Assembly: GCA_900540385.1 (NCBI GenBank)
Contig: UQFY01000019.1
Location: 1-35,144 of the forward strand
Origin: an uncultured Mollicutes bacterium
GTDB taxonomy: Bacteria; Bacillota_I; Bacilli_A; RFN20; CAG-826
Direction: 5' to 3'
Length of the DNA: 35,144 nt
A model generated the notes under the pieces. That model saw only the letters and a program-made list of their open reading frames with translations, ran no database searches and was not told where the DNA came from. Shown here one piece after another: positions 15,395 through 24,750 of the stretch (its first letter is position 1; every line of letters starts with the position of its first letter). The position numbers and the translations under genes are program-made.

Positions 15395-17152
15395 ATGAAA
15401 ATCAAAACCAAAAAGTTTTTGTTCAAAACAGTTCTCGGATTCGCTTCTTGCCTTTCTTTAATGGCTTGTACGGGCGGAAATAGCTATGACGCAGATAATT
15501 TCCTTCCTAATGGAACCGAGGAGAACCCTTACCAAATTGTTAAAAATCCTGTGACAATCAAGATCTTTGCTCCTCATAGTTCTGGCAACCCGGAATATAA
15601 GGATTTGAAGATGTTTAAATATCTTAGCAAGATTACCAATTTAAACTTTGAGTTTACTACACCTGATACAAGCGCTTATCAAGCACGTAGAGCGGCCGTT
15701 TGGGAAGATAAGAAATACAAGCCTGATCTTTTCTTGTTCAACAATCCGATTTCTGAACGAGTTCAATATGCCGAAAATAAATTTGACGCCTTAGTTCCTT
15801 TCAACGATTCGAATTATAAAGATTCCACGGGTGAAATCGGCTCGTTGATTGACAATTACATGCCAAATTACAAAAAGCTTTTGGACAACAACTTTGGAGT
15901 TGACGCGGCAAAAGAAAACGCGAAAGAAACAGCGACCGTATCCGATGGAAAAATGTATTGCACTCTTTCTGCAAAAGATGTTGCTAGAGATCTTACCTAT
16001 AAGATGTTCATCAATAATGTTTGGATTAAAAACATCTATTCTTCTTATCCTAAGAGCTATGCTAAAACTCACAACATTGATGACGCAGCAAAGATTCTCA
16101 CCATCGATGATTATGTTGGCATATTGACCGATTTCAACACGTATGATGCAAACAACAATGGAAAAACCAATGATGAAATCGCGGTTTCTTCCAAAGCATT
16201 TGAATATTTCAGGAACTTCATATTGCAAAGCTACGGCTATGTTTCAAATAGCTGCGAAATCGAAAATGATGGCTCTAAATTCACCTATGTCCCAAAAACG
16301 GACGCATTCCGCAATTATTTAAAAACCGCTTCTTCCATGTGGGAAGCGGGGCTGATGGACAAGAGCACAACGGAAAATAAAACCGATTCTCAGATGGCCA
16401 CCAACGGCAAACGTCTAGGATCCTTCGTTGCAGCCGCCCCTTATATCATCACCACCCAAAACGAAGATAAAAACAACTTGAAAGAAGATGGAACTCCATA
16501 TCAATACGATGAAGAATATGTCACTGTTGGACCTTTGCTTTCTTCTTTCTACCAAGGCGAAAGAATTCAATTAGGCCTTGGCTACTTCAAACCAGATGGC
16601 GCATGCATCCCAACAGCTAGTATCTATAAGAAAGAAGTGGCTCGTCTTTTAGATATCATGTATAGCGATTTGGGAATTCAACTAATTTCCTATGGCGTGG
16701 AAAACGAAGATTGGACTTGGGATAATGATGCCCATACTTCTTGGACGTTCAAAGTTCCGGAAACCTGGACGGGCAATCAAGAGGATTATCGCGGAACCAT
16801 CACCCCAAACGTTGGAAGTGCCTCCGCTCTTTATTGGAGCGATTCTTTCGTCGGAAAAATGAATGATGAGGTCATCACTCGCCTGAACCGTCAAAGTGAA
16901 ATCTACACTCCATATTTGAAAACATCCGAACCAGCAAAATATAAATTCACCAGCCAGGAATATGCTGATATTTCCACCATCAAAGCCAGTTTAGACAATC
17001 AAATCACTTATTACGAAGCTTCTTTCATCACAGGCACTTTGGACGTTAATAACGATAAAGACTGGAATGATTATCTTTCCACCATTCAAAGGTTCAAGAG
17101 CGATGATCTCGAGAATATTTACAACACCATGCTTAAGAGGTACAAAGCATGA
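15395..17152 (+). CDS. Extracellular solute-binding lipoprotein (LipO/YtcQ type)
   Basis: Substrate-capturing lipoprotein of the ABC importer, anchored on the outer face of the membrane. The signal peptide ends in a lipobox SLMAC with the acylated Cys at 25. The 585-aa body is in the size range of the large LipO group (about 500-560 aa), which bind oligosaccharides, and opens with the usual NPVTIKIFAPHSSG strand. AGGAG around 15380-15385 supports the start. Its stop overlaps the start of the next surface lipoprotein (ATGA), so binding protein and surface proteins are co-expressed. Ligand unknown. Confidence 0.9.
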   Translation: MKIKTKKFLFKTVLGFASCLSLMACTGGNSYDADNFLPNGTEENPYQIVKNPVTIKIFAPHSSGNPEYKDLKMFKYLSKITNLNFEFTTPDTSAYQARRAAVWEDKKYKPDLFLFNNPISERVQYAENKFDALVPFNDSNYKDSTGEIGSLIDNYMPNYKKLLDNNFGVDAAKENAKETATVSDGKMYCTLSAKDVARDLTYKMFINNVWIKNIYSSYPKSYAKTHNIDDAAKILTIDDYVGILTDFNTYDANNNGKTNDEIAVSSKAFEYFRNFILQSYGYVSNSCEIENDGSKFTYVPKTDAFRNYLKTASSMWEAGLMDKSTTENKTDSQMATNGKRLGSFVAAAPYIITTQNEDKNNLKEDGTPYQYDEEYVTVGPLLSSFYQGERIQLGLGYFKPDGACIPTASIYKKEVARLLDIMYSDLGIQLISYGVENEDWTWDNDAHTSWTFKVPETWTGNQEDYRGTITPNVGSASALYWSDSFVGKMNDEVITRLNRQSEIYTPYLKTSEPAKYKFTSQEYADISTIKASLDNQITYYEASFITGTLDVNNDKDWNDYLSTIQRFKSDDLENIYNTMLKRYKA

Positions 17153-19380
17153 AAAAAGGGAGAATTTCTTGCCTTGCCCTATTGGGCTTGCTTTCGTTGA
17201 ATTTACTAGCTTGCGCCCCAAATGAGGAAGATTCAAAAGAATCATCCGAGTTTTCTTCTAATATCGACACAAGAATTCCTGTTACCGGAATCAGCCTAAC
17301 AATAGACAAAGAAACTCTATACGTGGGGGATAGCGCAACATTAAGCGTAACGATTTTGCCAGAGAATGCCACAAACCGTGAATACGTTTTCTCAACCGAT
17401 TCCCCCAATAAGATTCGCATTGAAGGAAATCAAGTAACCGCCCTAGAAACGGGCGAGGCGCAAATTAGCGCCCAAAGCAAAGAAGGAAAATTCATTTCTT
17501 TCGTTAAACTCACCATTCAAGAAAGGAGAAACACCGTGTCTGATGAACAATTCTTAGAAAATATTCATAGGGACGTTTACTCCACGGGTGAATATCCAAC
17601 CTCAGAGGTATGGGGCCTAATGGATGCGGGGAATGTTGGCGTAAACAAAGAACGCCTTGAAACAGAGTCTCTTTACCCCGTTCCAACAGAAAACGTGACT
17701 ACCTACCTTGCTTCTGATGCGGGTATTAGCGAAAACGGAAACAACAATGCCGGGAAATTAACCAATTTGATTAATTCCTTATCCGAAAAGGAAGGAACGA
17801 AAGTCATTCGTTTCCAAAAAGGGACTTATTATTTTGGCAATTCCATTACTGGTTTAGGTGTGAAGGATTGCTATCTTGTCGGAGAAGAAGGAACTAAATT
17901 CGTCTTTACTGGCTGGATGTCTTTCATTGTTTTAACGCAATGCGAGAATTTCCATATTAACAACATCGTTTTTGATATTAACCCATCTCCAACTATCACA
18001 GGAACGATCGCTAAGTGTGAAGAAGATTCTTCCAATGGCTATATTTATTTAAAACCAGATGAGGGATATGATCTGACCAATTCCGAGTATCAAAAATACA
18101 ATCTTAAAAAGACGGGGAGTTATGCGGAATATTATTTTGACGAAGAATATCAAGCCTATGTTCCTGATCGCTCTGGAAACCTATTTTACAATCCGGGATT
18201 AACAGATCTTTCCTATAATTCGACAACGGATTTGCTAAAGGTGACATTATCCAAATCTTTCTTTGCGGATACCTTTAAAACCCCAGAAATCGGAACGATT
18301 GCAGCCGTTGCTTTTCAAGTTTATGAAAATCATGGTTTCTATTTCAAAGAATGCATCAACACCTATATGGAGAATGTTACGACTTATACCGTCGGTGGAA
18401 TGGGCTTAAGGACGGATGGCGGAAAGAATCTTTATTTGAACCGCGTTAATTTCATCCGTGAGCCAGGAAGCAAACGTCTTTTAACCTGTACGGCTGACAT
18501 TCTTCATACCTGTAATTTGGAGGGGGAGGCCATCTTCACAAATTGCATTTTAGAAGGAAGCCATGATGATGCCGTGAACGTCAAATCTTTCTATACGACG
18601 ATTAGCGCCATTAAAGGCAATGTAGTCACAGTGAACCAAACTCAAAGCGAAACTACTATCCAATTCTCTGTTGGGGATAAAGTGGACATCTATGATCCAA
18701 CGGGAATGAAATATAAGAATACATATACCGTTACTGCTGTAGATAAAATCGGGACAAGCTATGACCTAACGTTAGATCGCAGTGTTCCTTCGAGGGGCAA
18801 CAACAGCTATGTTGGTTTTAGTTTAGGAAACGCTACTAAAGCGGTTCATCTTACGATGGACAATTGCGTGATTAAGAACAAAAGAAATAGAGGAATTCTT
18901 CTACAAGGAAGAGACTCCGTCATCAAAAATTGCACATTCTCTAATGTCAATATGGGCGCAATTCAAATCCTTGGCGTAGACGACACCTTTAAAGAGGCTA
19001 TCGTTCCAGAAAACGTCAAGGTATATAACACCAAATTTCTCAATTGCTGGGATGATCTTCATGTTTTCACCTGGGATAAGAATGGAGATTCCACGATGGG
19101 CACCTTGAAGAACGTTGATATCTTTAATAATTTCTTCTATCACGATACTGGGACAACCATGAAACTCAAGGGAGTTGGAAACATAAACGCAATGTCGAAC
19201 TTATTCTATGAGTCTTCCTCTAAAAATTATTCTTGTCGAGTGGACTTTGCCCAAGACGTTCTTCTTAAGGACAATGTCACCTACTTTGATACGAATAAGA
19301 TTGGATACAATTTTGCATCTCAAACTTCCAACAACGAAAACATTTCTATGGAGAACAATACATTGAAAGGAGCTCTCTGA
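17149..19380 (+). CDS. Surface lipoprotein: BIG2 domain plus GH110-like right-handed beta-helix
   Basis: Extracellular protein of 743 aa. Signal peptide with lipobox NLLAC (Cys 22), a short linker, one BIG2 Ig-like domain (about 42-124, PVTGISLTIDKETLYVGDSATLSV), then a long parallel beta-helix (about 200-743). Segments TCTADILH (446-453), EGSHDDAVNVK (469-479) and NKRNRGILLQ resemble the conserved core of GH110 alpha-1,3-galactosidases, in which an adjacent Asp pair (here D473-D474) is proposed to be catalytic. A galactosidase acting on terminal alpha-linked galactose is plausible, but another beta-helix glycosidase or lyase is possible. AAGAGG lies 8-10 nt upstream of the ATG. It overlaps the binding lipoprotein gene and is followed after 2 nt by its own paralogue. 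Confidence 0.7.
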   Translation: MKKGRISCLALLGLLSLNLLACAPNEEDSKESSEFSSNIDTRIPVTGISLTIDKETLYVGDSATLSVTILPENATNREYVFSTDSPNKIRIEGNQVTALETGEAQISAQSKEGKFISFVKLTIQERRNTVSDEQFLENIHRDVYSTGEYPTSEVWGLMDAGNVGVNKERLETESLYPVPTENVTTYLASDAGISENGNNNAGKLTNLINSLSEKEGTKVIRFQKGTYYFGNSITGLGVKDCYLVGEEGTKFVFTGWMSFIVLTQCENFHINNIVFDINPSPTITGTIAKCEEDSSNGYIYLKPDEGYDLTNSEYQKYNLKKTGSYAEYYFDEEYQAYVPDRSGNLFYNPGLTDLSYNSTTDLLKVTLSKSFFADTFKTPEIGTIAAVAFQVYENHGFYFKECINTYMENVTTYTVGGMGLRTDGGKNLYLNRVNFIREPGSKRLLTCTADILHTCNLEGEAIFTNCILEGSHDDAVNVKSFYTTISAIKGNVVTVNQTQSETTIQFSVGDKVDIYDPTGMKYKNTYTVTAVDKIGTSYDLTLDRSVPSRGNNSYVGFSLGNATKAVHLTMDNCVIKNKRNRGILLQGRDSVIKNCTFSNVNMGAIQILGVDDTFKEAIVPENVKVYNTKFLNCWDDLHVFTWDKNGDSTMGTLKNVDIFNNFFYHDTGTTMKLKGVGNINAMSNLFYESSSKNYSCRVDFAQDVLLKDNVTYFDTNKIGYNFASQTSNNENISMENNTLKGAL

Positions 19381-19382
19381 TT

Positions 19383-22382
19383 ATGAGAAAACACACACTT
19401 TTATTGCTTTCTTCCACCTTACTTTTGGGAACCTTGACGGGGCTTGTTTCCTGTTCGGAAGATCCCAATAATTCCACCAATAGTGGAAACGTTGAAACGA
19501 TTCATGTCGAATCGATTTCTCTTACGAGTTCTGTCACTTCTTTGGAAGTAGGAAAAACCTTAACTTTACAAACCAAAATTCTTCCTAGCGACGCTACGAA
19601 CCAAAATGTTGTATATGCCTCAAGCAATGAAGAGATTGCAACCGTAAATTCTTCTGGTGTTGTAACTGGCGTTAAAAGCGGAAATGTTACCATTAGTGTT
19701 AAAAGTGAAGACGGAAATAAAGAAAGCTCTGTTTCTCTTCAAATCATTGAAGCGGGCTATCAATACGTTAACGCTAATGAAATGGGCGAGGCCCTTTCGA
19801 GCACTCCCTATAAAAACAAAGTGATTGGCGGAGATAAATATGGCCTCTCTTCTCCTGATCAAGTTGGCGTTGATATCGATGAAGCGAGCAAGGTCTTATA
19901 CGCTCCAAAAGAGGATTCCCAATTTGACAAAATCATCGAAAGCTCTTCTTTGACGTTAGTTCAAATCAAAGAAGTTCTTCCTGATGCTGTAGAAGTAAAT
20001 GGCTATACTTCCATTCAAGGCGCTATCCTTCTCGCTAAAAAATATGTTGCTGAAGGAAAAAGCACTAAGATAAAGCTTCCATCGGGAAACGTCGATGTTG
20101 ATGCAAGCAATATCTCTTCTGAACGTGTGTTTGTTCTGGACGGTTTAAAGAACGTGGCCATCGAGGGAAATAACACCATTATCAATCTTCAGATTTCAGG
20201 CCTTTCTTATAAAGGCTATATGACCATCACAAATTGCGAGAATTTGACTTTATTTGGCATTCGTTTTCGTCAGGAGGTTGGCGCTAACGTTACGGGCGTT
20301 ATTCAAAGCTATGACGTTGACAATTATAGCGTCACTTTAAAAGTGGACCCTTCTTATAACGAAACAATGAAACGTGTCGTCGCGGCAAATAAGCGACTCC
20401 GTAGTTATTTAGAGTTTCATAAGAGCACAAAAACCCCAATCCAAGGAGGGAATTTCTTTGTTGATTCTTTCACGAGCACAAACATCCATGAAAACAATGG
20501 GGAATACACGGTTGTTATTCGATTCAATAAGGCAATAAACGAGTCTCAAATTGGGACGCTGGCCTCCTTGCAATTTGCTCAATATGACGTTTCTGGCATT
20601 TCCGTTAGCAATTCTAAAAACGTTTATTTGGAGTCGTTCACCATGAATAAAGCGTATGGGATGGGTTTGACTGCGAATAACGTCGAGAACCTCTATATCA
20701 ACCGCTTTAATTTGGTGGTAGAAGAAGGAAGCAAGGACTTGATGACTTCCTGCGCCGACGCAACTCATTTCTCTTATATGACAGGAGGGGTAAAATTCAC
20801 CAATTCGATTATTGAATACTCTCATGATGACGCTTTAAACATTAAACACGGTTATTGGTATAAGCTTGATAACGCTTCTTCACAAAGCAAGACCATGACA
20901 TTAAGCAAGATAACCTCTGCCATGTCTCTTCCAAAGGCCGGTGATAAGATTGCCGTTTATAATCAAACGACTTTCCAAGGGCATGGAACCTATACGGTTG
21001 TGTCTGCTACTGAAGATTCTGGAAAAATGGTTATCACCGTGAAAGAGAGAATCTCTGGATACAGCACTTGGGGAGATTGCCGCGTTACCTTCCTTTCCAA
21101 CACTCCAACTTTCGAGTTCAAAAATAACATTGTACGCAATAAGAGAAATAGAGGAATCCTTGTCCAAGTTCCAAATGCGATAATTGAAAATAACACATTT
21201 ATGAATGTTGGCCATGGTTCCATTCAAGCGGCTTCTGCGATGGACCAATTCAATGAGGCGACTCTCCCTCAAGGCTTAACGATTAAAAACAACAAATTTG
21301 TTAACAATAATTACCTAAAGGAAGGAACTCTGTATGGTGATATTTCCATTTTTGCCATTTCTAATAACGCCTCTGTTGCACCAGCCGGAACTCTTTCTAA
21401 TTTCACTTTAGAAAACAATTTCTTTTCCCAAAATGGCAACGCTTGCGTTTCTCTTAGGGGAGTGGGCTCTTCCATTATCAAAGACTGTTTCTTCTATGAC
21501 GCAAGTTCTTCTCAGCCTTCTGGAGATGCTTATAACTGCTTATTCAGCATGTACAATACCGACAATATCACTATTGAAGGCTCCTACAATCAATATAATT
21601 TAAACAATGGACTGAGCGGTATCATTCCTCAAGGGTCTACAAGCGACGAGAATACAATTCTTACGGATAATAAGAATATTTCTTTCCAAGTCATCGATGA
21701 TGTTGGCCCGGAAGTGGATATCAAGAAGGCGACTGGCACAATCGCTCTTGATGGCAAACTCGATGAATGGGATTCGATTGACGCCACCGATATTGAAATT
21801 CGTGGTTATACTGATGCGCTTGGCGGAGAATGGTCCTCAAAGCAACTAGAAGACACCTTCAAAGTAAATTCTTTGAAAATGACATACAACGATACTGGAA
21901 TTTATGTTGGATTTGATGTTTTTGATGATTCCATCGATTGCAAAACCATCAATGATTTCTGGCTTGGAGATTGCGTTGAAATCTTAGCTAGCACCATCAC
22001 GAACAAACCAAATGCTGACTTAAGCGTTTATAAAGAAGAAGGCGGAGTTATTCAAGCGGCCTTTGCTCCAACCTGGTCAAGTAGCGGCTTTGGAACAATC
22101 GCTTCGGTTAGAACAAATTCATCTATTTATAATAACCGCACTCAGTTACAAGCCAAGATGGTGACTACGTCAACTGGCTATTCCGGTGAGGTTCTCTTCC
22201 CATTTACGATGATTCCTGAATTTAAGACGGCAATCGATGAAGGGAAACGAATCGACATGGCGATCATCGTTGCTGATGGCGAAAGACCATCTCGTAAACG
22301 CATTCAAGCTTCTAACGTTCCTCACAACGTAGAAAATAACAAGACCATGACGGCAAGAATGCCTCAGTACTTGTTCAAATAA
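19383..22382 (+). CDS. Surface lipoprotein: BIG2, GH110-like beta-helix and CBM9-like domain
   Basis: Paralogue of the preceding gene, 999 aa. Lipobox GLVSC (Cys 24), BIG2 domain about 40-122, beta-helix about 205-775 with the same landmarks: SCADATHF (456-463), EYSHDDALNIKHG (478-490, Asp pair D482-D483) and NKRNRGILVQ. Residues from about 780 onward (GTIALDGKLDEWDSID, then GIYVGFDVFDD) look like a CBM9-type carbohydrate-binding module, absent from the first copy. The SCADATHF version is closer than the first copy to what I recall of GH110 sequences. AAGGAG at 19366-19371 precedes the start. The pair probably arose by tandem duplication and then diverged in specificity or attachment. Confidence 0.7.
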   Translation: MRKHTLLLLSSTLLLGTLTGLVSCSEDPNNSTNSGNVETIHVESISLTSSVTSLEVGKTLTLQTKILPSDATNQNVVYASSNEEIATVNSSGVVTGVKSGNVTISVKSEDGNKESSVSLQIIEAGYQYVNANEMGEALSSTPYKNKVIGGDKYGLSSPDQVGVDIDEASKVLYAPKEDSQFDKIIESSSLTLVQIKEVLPDAVEVNGYTSIQGAILLAKKYVAEGKSTKIKLPSGNVDVDASNISSERVFVLDGLKNVAIEGNNTIINLQISGLSYKGYMTITNCENLTLFGIRFRQEVGANVTGVIQSYDVDNYSVTLKVDPSYNETMKRVVAANKRLRSYLEFHKSTKTPIQGGNFFVDSFTSTNIHENNGEYTVVIRFNKAINESQIGTLASLQFAQYDVSGISVSNSKNVYLESFTMNKAYGMGLTANNVENLYINRFNLVVEEGSKDLMTSCADATHFSYMTGGVKFTNSIIEYSHDDALNIKHGYWYKLDNASSQSKTMTLSKITSAMSLPKAGDKIAVYNQTTFQGHGTYTVVSATEDSGKMVITVKERISGYSTWGDCRVTFLSNTPTFEFKNNIVRNKRNRGILVQVPNAIIENNTFMNVGHGSIQAASAMDQFNEATLPQGLTIKNNKFVNNNYLKEGTLYGDISIFAISNNASVAPAGTLSNFTLENNFFSQNGNACVSLRGVGSSIIKDCFFYDASSSQPSGDAYNCLFSMYNTDNITIEGSYNQYNLNNGLSGIIPQGSTSDENTILTDNKNISFQVIDDVGPEVDIKKATGTIALDGKLDEWDSIDATDIEIRGYTDALGGEWSSKQLEDTFKVNSLKMTYNDTGIYVGFDVFDDSIDCKTINDFWLGDCVEILASTITNKPNADLSVYKEEGGVIQAAFAPTWSSSGFGTIASVRTNSSIYNNRTQLQAKMVTTSTGYSGEVLFPFTMIPEFKTAIDEGKRIDMAIIVADGERPSRKRIQASNVPHNVENNKTMTARMPQYLFK

Positions 22383-22388
22383 GCAAAA

Positions 22389-22407
22389 ACAGCACAAATA
22401 ATGCTGT
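22389..22407 (+). other. Small hairpin between the second beta-helix gene and the next lipoprotein
   Basis: ACAGCA (22389-22394) and TGCTGT (22402-22407) form a 6-bp stem with a 7-nt loop directly after the stop codon. The tract after it is A-rich, not T-rich, so it is more likely a transcript-processing or stabilising hairpin than a terminator. An unusually strong AGGAGG then precedes the next gene. Confidence 0.4.
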
Positions 22408-22442
22408 ATATAAAAAAGAAATAAATTTTTTAGGAGGATATC

Positions 22443-24677
22443 ATGAAAAAGAAATTTATTCCTGTGCTTGCAGCTGCTGCACTAGTGGGTTTAGGCAGCT
22501 TAGCCGCATGCCAAGGCGGTGGAGAAACTTCTTCTCAACCATCTACACCTGATTCGTCCCACGTGACGCCGACCCCAACTCCATCGAGTGAAGACGCCAC
22601 TGTAAAAGTAACAGGAGTCACATTATCTCTTGCCAAAACGACGATTAAAGTTGGTGAAACCACAAAAGCAACAATTGAAGTGGCACCAGCTAACGCAACT
22701 AACAAAGCCTACGACTTGACCTCGACAAATCCAGCTGTAGCCACTGTTAGCGGAGATGTTATCACGGCCGTTAAAGCAGGCACCACCGACATCAAGGTTA
22801 CCACCAAAGATGGCGCTAAAGAATCAAAAGTTACTTTAACTGTTGAAGAACCTTTGGCGGAAAATCCAACTTTAATTATTACGGGTGAAAAAGAATTAAA
22901 CGTTGTAGCTGGGCAAGATTTAGTTTTGCCAGTTATCAAAGCGACCGCTAGAGATGGCAAAACCGATTTAACCGCCGACATTGAAGCGGAAGACTATGAT
23001 GATGCTCATTCCTTAAGCGCTGATCTTAAGACATTCAATTCTAAAATCGCTGGCAAACATACTATCTCTTATTATGTCCAAGAAGGCGATGCGGAAGATG
23101 CCCCATCAGCTGAAGAAACCATCACAGTTAACGTTACACCTGTTCACGCTAACACCTTTGAAACCATGGAAGGGGACGATGACCCAGAAGCCATGAAGAA
23201 TTACGGCACCTTTAAAGACGGATTTGAGAAAGGCATTTCTTCTAAGCTATATAAAGGTTTAGGAGACGCAAACGATGCCACTGAACTTTCCGCTACGGAA
23301 GAAGCCATTGAAGGCAACTCTTTGATCATCGATTTAAATAAAACTTCAGGGTCTGCCTTAAATGCTGTGTTTATCAACACGTTTACAAGTACCCTACTTC
23401 GTGGAAAGGCTGTTACCTATGAAGTCAGCTTCGACTATAAAGCGTTAACTTCTGGCGCCGAATATGGTGGTGTCTATTTTGGACAAAGATGGGACAACTA
23501 TGATGGAACCAACGTTCAATTCATGAGTGATAAAACTCTCAACAAAGTGAATCATTTCTCCTATCGTTTCACCGAAGCCGTCATTCCAACCGGGGGAAAT
23601 GCTGGTTTCTTCTTCTTCAAACTTTCTGCTGACAAGACGGATTGCAAGATTGCCATTGATAATTTCACTGTCACAGCCAAGAAATGCGCTGAAACGACAG
23701 ATGTTGTTCCTACTTCTGAACAACTAGAAGCAGAAGGTGGCTTCACCTTCAATTGGAATGACAAATCCAATAAATTTGGAAAAGGCGAAACAACCTTAGT
23801 CGAAAATATTGAAGATGAAGCGATTCGCACAGCCATTACAAATAAAGATGGATTCGGTATCAATGTCATGCATCTTACTGGTAGAGATGACCATATCTTT
23901 GGCGGCCTAAATGGAACGAACCTTGTTGCGGGCAAGAAACTTACTGTTTCTTTCAAATATTATTCAGTTAACGATGGTGGCTTTAACATGATCATCATGG
24001 CACCAGGCGGAATGACGATGAATGATGGGCTTAAGATGACCCAAGTGGAAGGAAACATCAAACAATTCGTTTGGACTGGAACCCTTCCTAGCGGCATCGT
24101 TTCTTTGAATTTCTATCCAACCAACGCAAATTTCAACATCTATATGGGCAATATGACGGTTCAATTAGCGGATGCGGATCCATTGCCTGAAGACGAAACC
24201 GCTCTTGGACACAAAGTCGGAGATAAATGGACCAATGCCTCAAGACAATGGGGAGGCGGTTCTGTTGCTGACGGACAAGCTACTCTTACTGCGAATTTTG
24301 CAACTCCATCCAACGTCACTGGCGATGGCATTGGCGAGAAAATTGCAAAAATTCAATTTGGAACGGCCACGAAAAATGATGCGAACATTGAATGGTATCA
24401 ACCTGGAAACAAGCAAATCGAGAACGGCCATACCTACAAAATAACCATGGTTTATTTCGTTGAAAGCTTTGCTTCCGATGTCACGCTTAAACTCAATTTT
24501 GATAATGCAGTTTGGACATCTGCTCTTTCCACGGCCGCTGGCTATCATAAAGAGGAAATTACTTGGACGGCAACAAAGTCTGTTGACTTCTTCAGCCTTT
24601 ACTTCCAAGGAAGCTTCTCCGATGGTGTTATTTACGTCGCTTCTTCTACTGTCGAATTGGTTAAGATCAATAAATAA
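22443..24677 (+). CDS. BIG2 surface lipoprotein with carbohydrate-binding-like beta-sandwich modules
   Basis: Secreted lipoprotein of 744 aa, no enzyme signature seen. Lipobox SLAAC (Cys 23), a Ser/Thr/Pro linker to residue 54, a BIG2 domain (about 56-140), a second Ig-like domain (about 145-232), then three modules of roughly 155-170 residues each (about 245-415, 430-585, 590-744). The modules contain patterns such as VTYEVSFDYKA, KLTVSFKYYS and YKITMVYFVE that recall CBM4/22-type jelly-roll folds. A role in holding the polysaccharide at the cell surface for the neighbouring beta-helix proteins is inferred. AGGAGG 6-7 nt before the ATG is one of the strongest ribosome sites in the window, suggesting high expression. 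It is the last surface protein of the series. Confidence 0.65.
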   Translation: MKKKFIPVLAAAALVGLGSLAACQGGGETSSQPSTPDSSHVTPTPTPSSEDATVKVTGVTLSLAKTTIKVGETTKATIEVAPANATNKAYDLTSTNPAVATVSGDVITAVKAGTTDIKVTTKDGAKESKVTLTVEEPLAENPTLIITGEKELNVVAGQDLVLPVIKATARDGKTDLTADIEAEDYDDAHSLSADLKTFNSKIAGKHTISYYVQEGDAEDAPSAEETITVNVTPVHANTFETMEGDDDPEAMKNYGTFKDGFEKGISSKLYKGLGDANDATELSATEEAIEGNSLIIDLNKTSGSALNAVFINTFTSTLLRGKAVTYEVSFDYKALTSGAEYGGVYFGQRWDNYDGTNVQFMSDKTLNKVNHFSYRFTEAVIPTGGNAGFFFFKLSADKTDCKIAIDNFTVTAKKCAETTDVVPTSEQLEAEGGFTFNWNDKSNKFGKGETTLVENIEDEAIRTAITNKDGFGINVMHLTGRDDHIFGGLNGTNLVAGKKLTVSFKYYSVNDGGFNMIIMAPGGMTMNDGLKMTQVEGNIKQFVWTGTLPSGIVSLNFYPTNANFNIYMGNMTVQLADADPLPEDETALGHKVGDKWTNASRQWGGGSVADGQATLTANFATPSNVTGDGIGEKIAKIQFGTATKNDANIEWYQPGNKQIENGHTYKITMVYFVESFASDVTLKLNFDNAVWTSALSTAAGYHKEEITWTATKSVDFFSLYFQGSFSDGVIYVASSTVELVKINK

Positions 24678-24699
24678 CTTTTAAAACCAATTGTTTAAC

Positions 24700-24732
24700 A
24701 TCTCCCCTAGGGTGATCTTTCCTAGGGGAGAT
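24700..24732 (+). other. Perfect 12-bp hairpin between surface and cytoplasmic gene blocks
   Basis: ATCTCCCCTAGG (24700-24711) and CCTAGGGGAGAT (24721-24732) pair perfectly around a 9-nt loop. No T-run follows, so it is not a standard terminator. It lies 22 nt after the lipoprotein stop and 18 nt before the next ATG, where a stable RNA stem could protect the upstream message from 3' exonucleases or lower readthrough, giving more surface protein than enzyme. A DNA operator role is also possible. Confidence 0.6.
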
Positions 24733-24750
24733 AGAAAGATATCAAAATAT

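Noticed and set aside
15791..16228. 145-codon minus-strand frame opposite the binding lipoprotein gene
   Set aside because: Antisense to a clear solute-binding protein, with a composition typical of a shadow frame.
20409..21272. Long open frames on the minus strand opposite the second beta-helix gene (138 and 123 codons)
   Set aside because: They lie entirely antisense to a well-supported gene, have no domain signal and no ribosome site; they are shadows of its codon usage.
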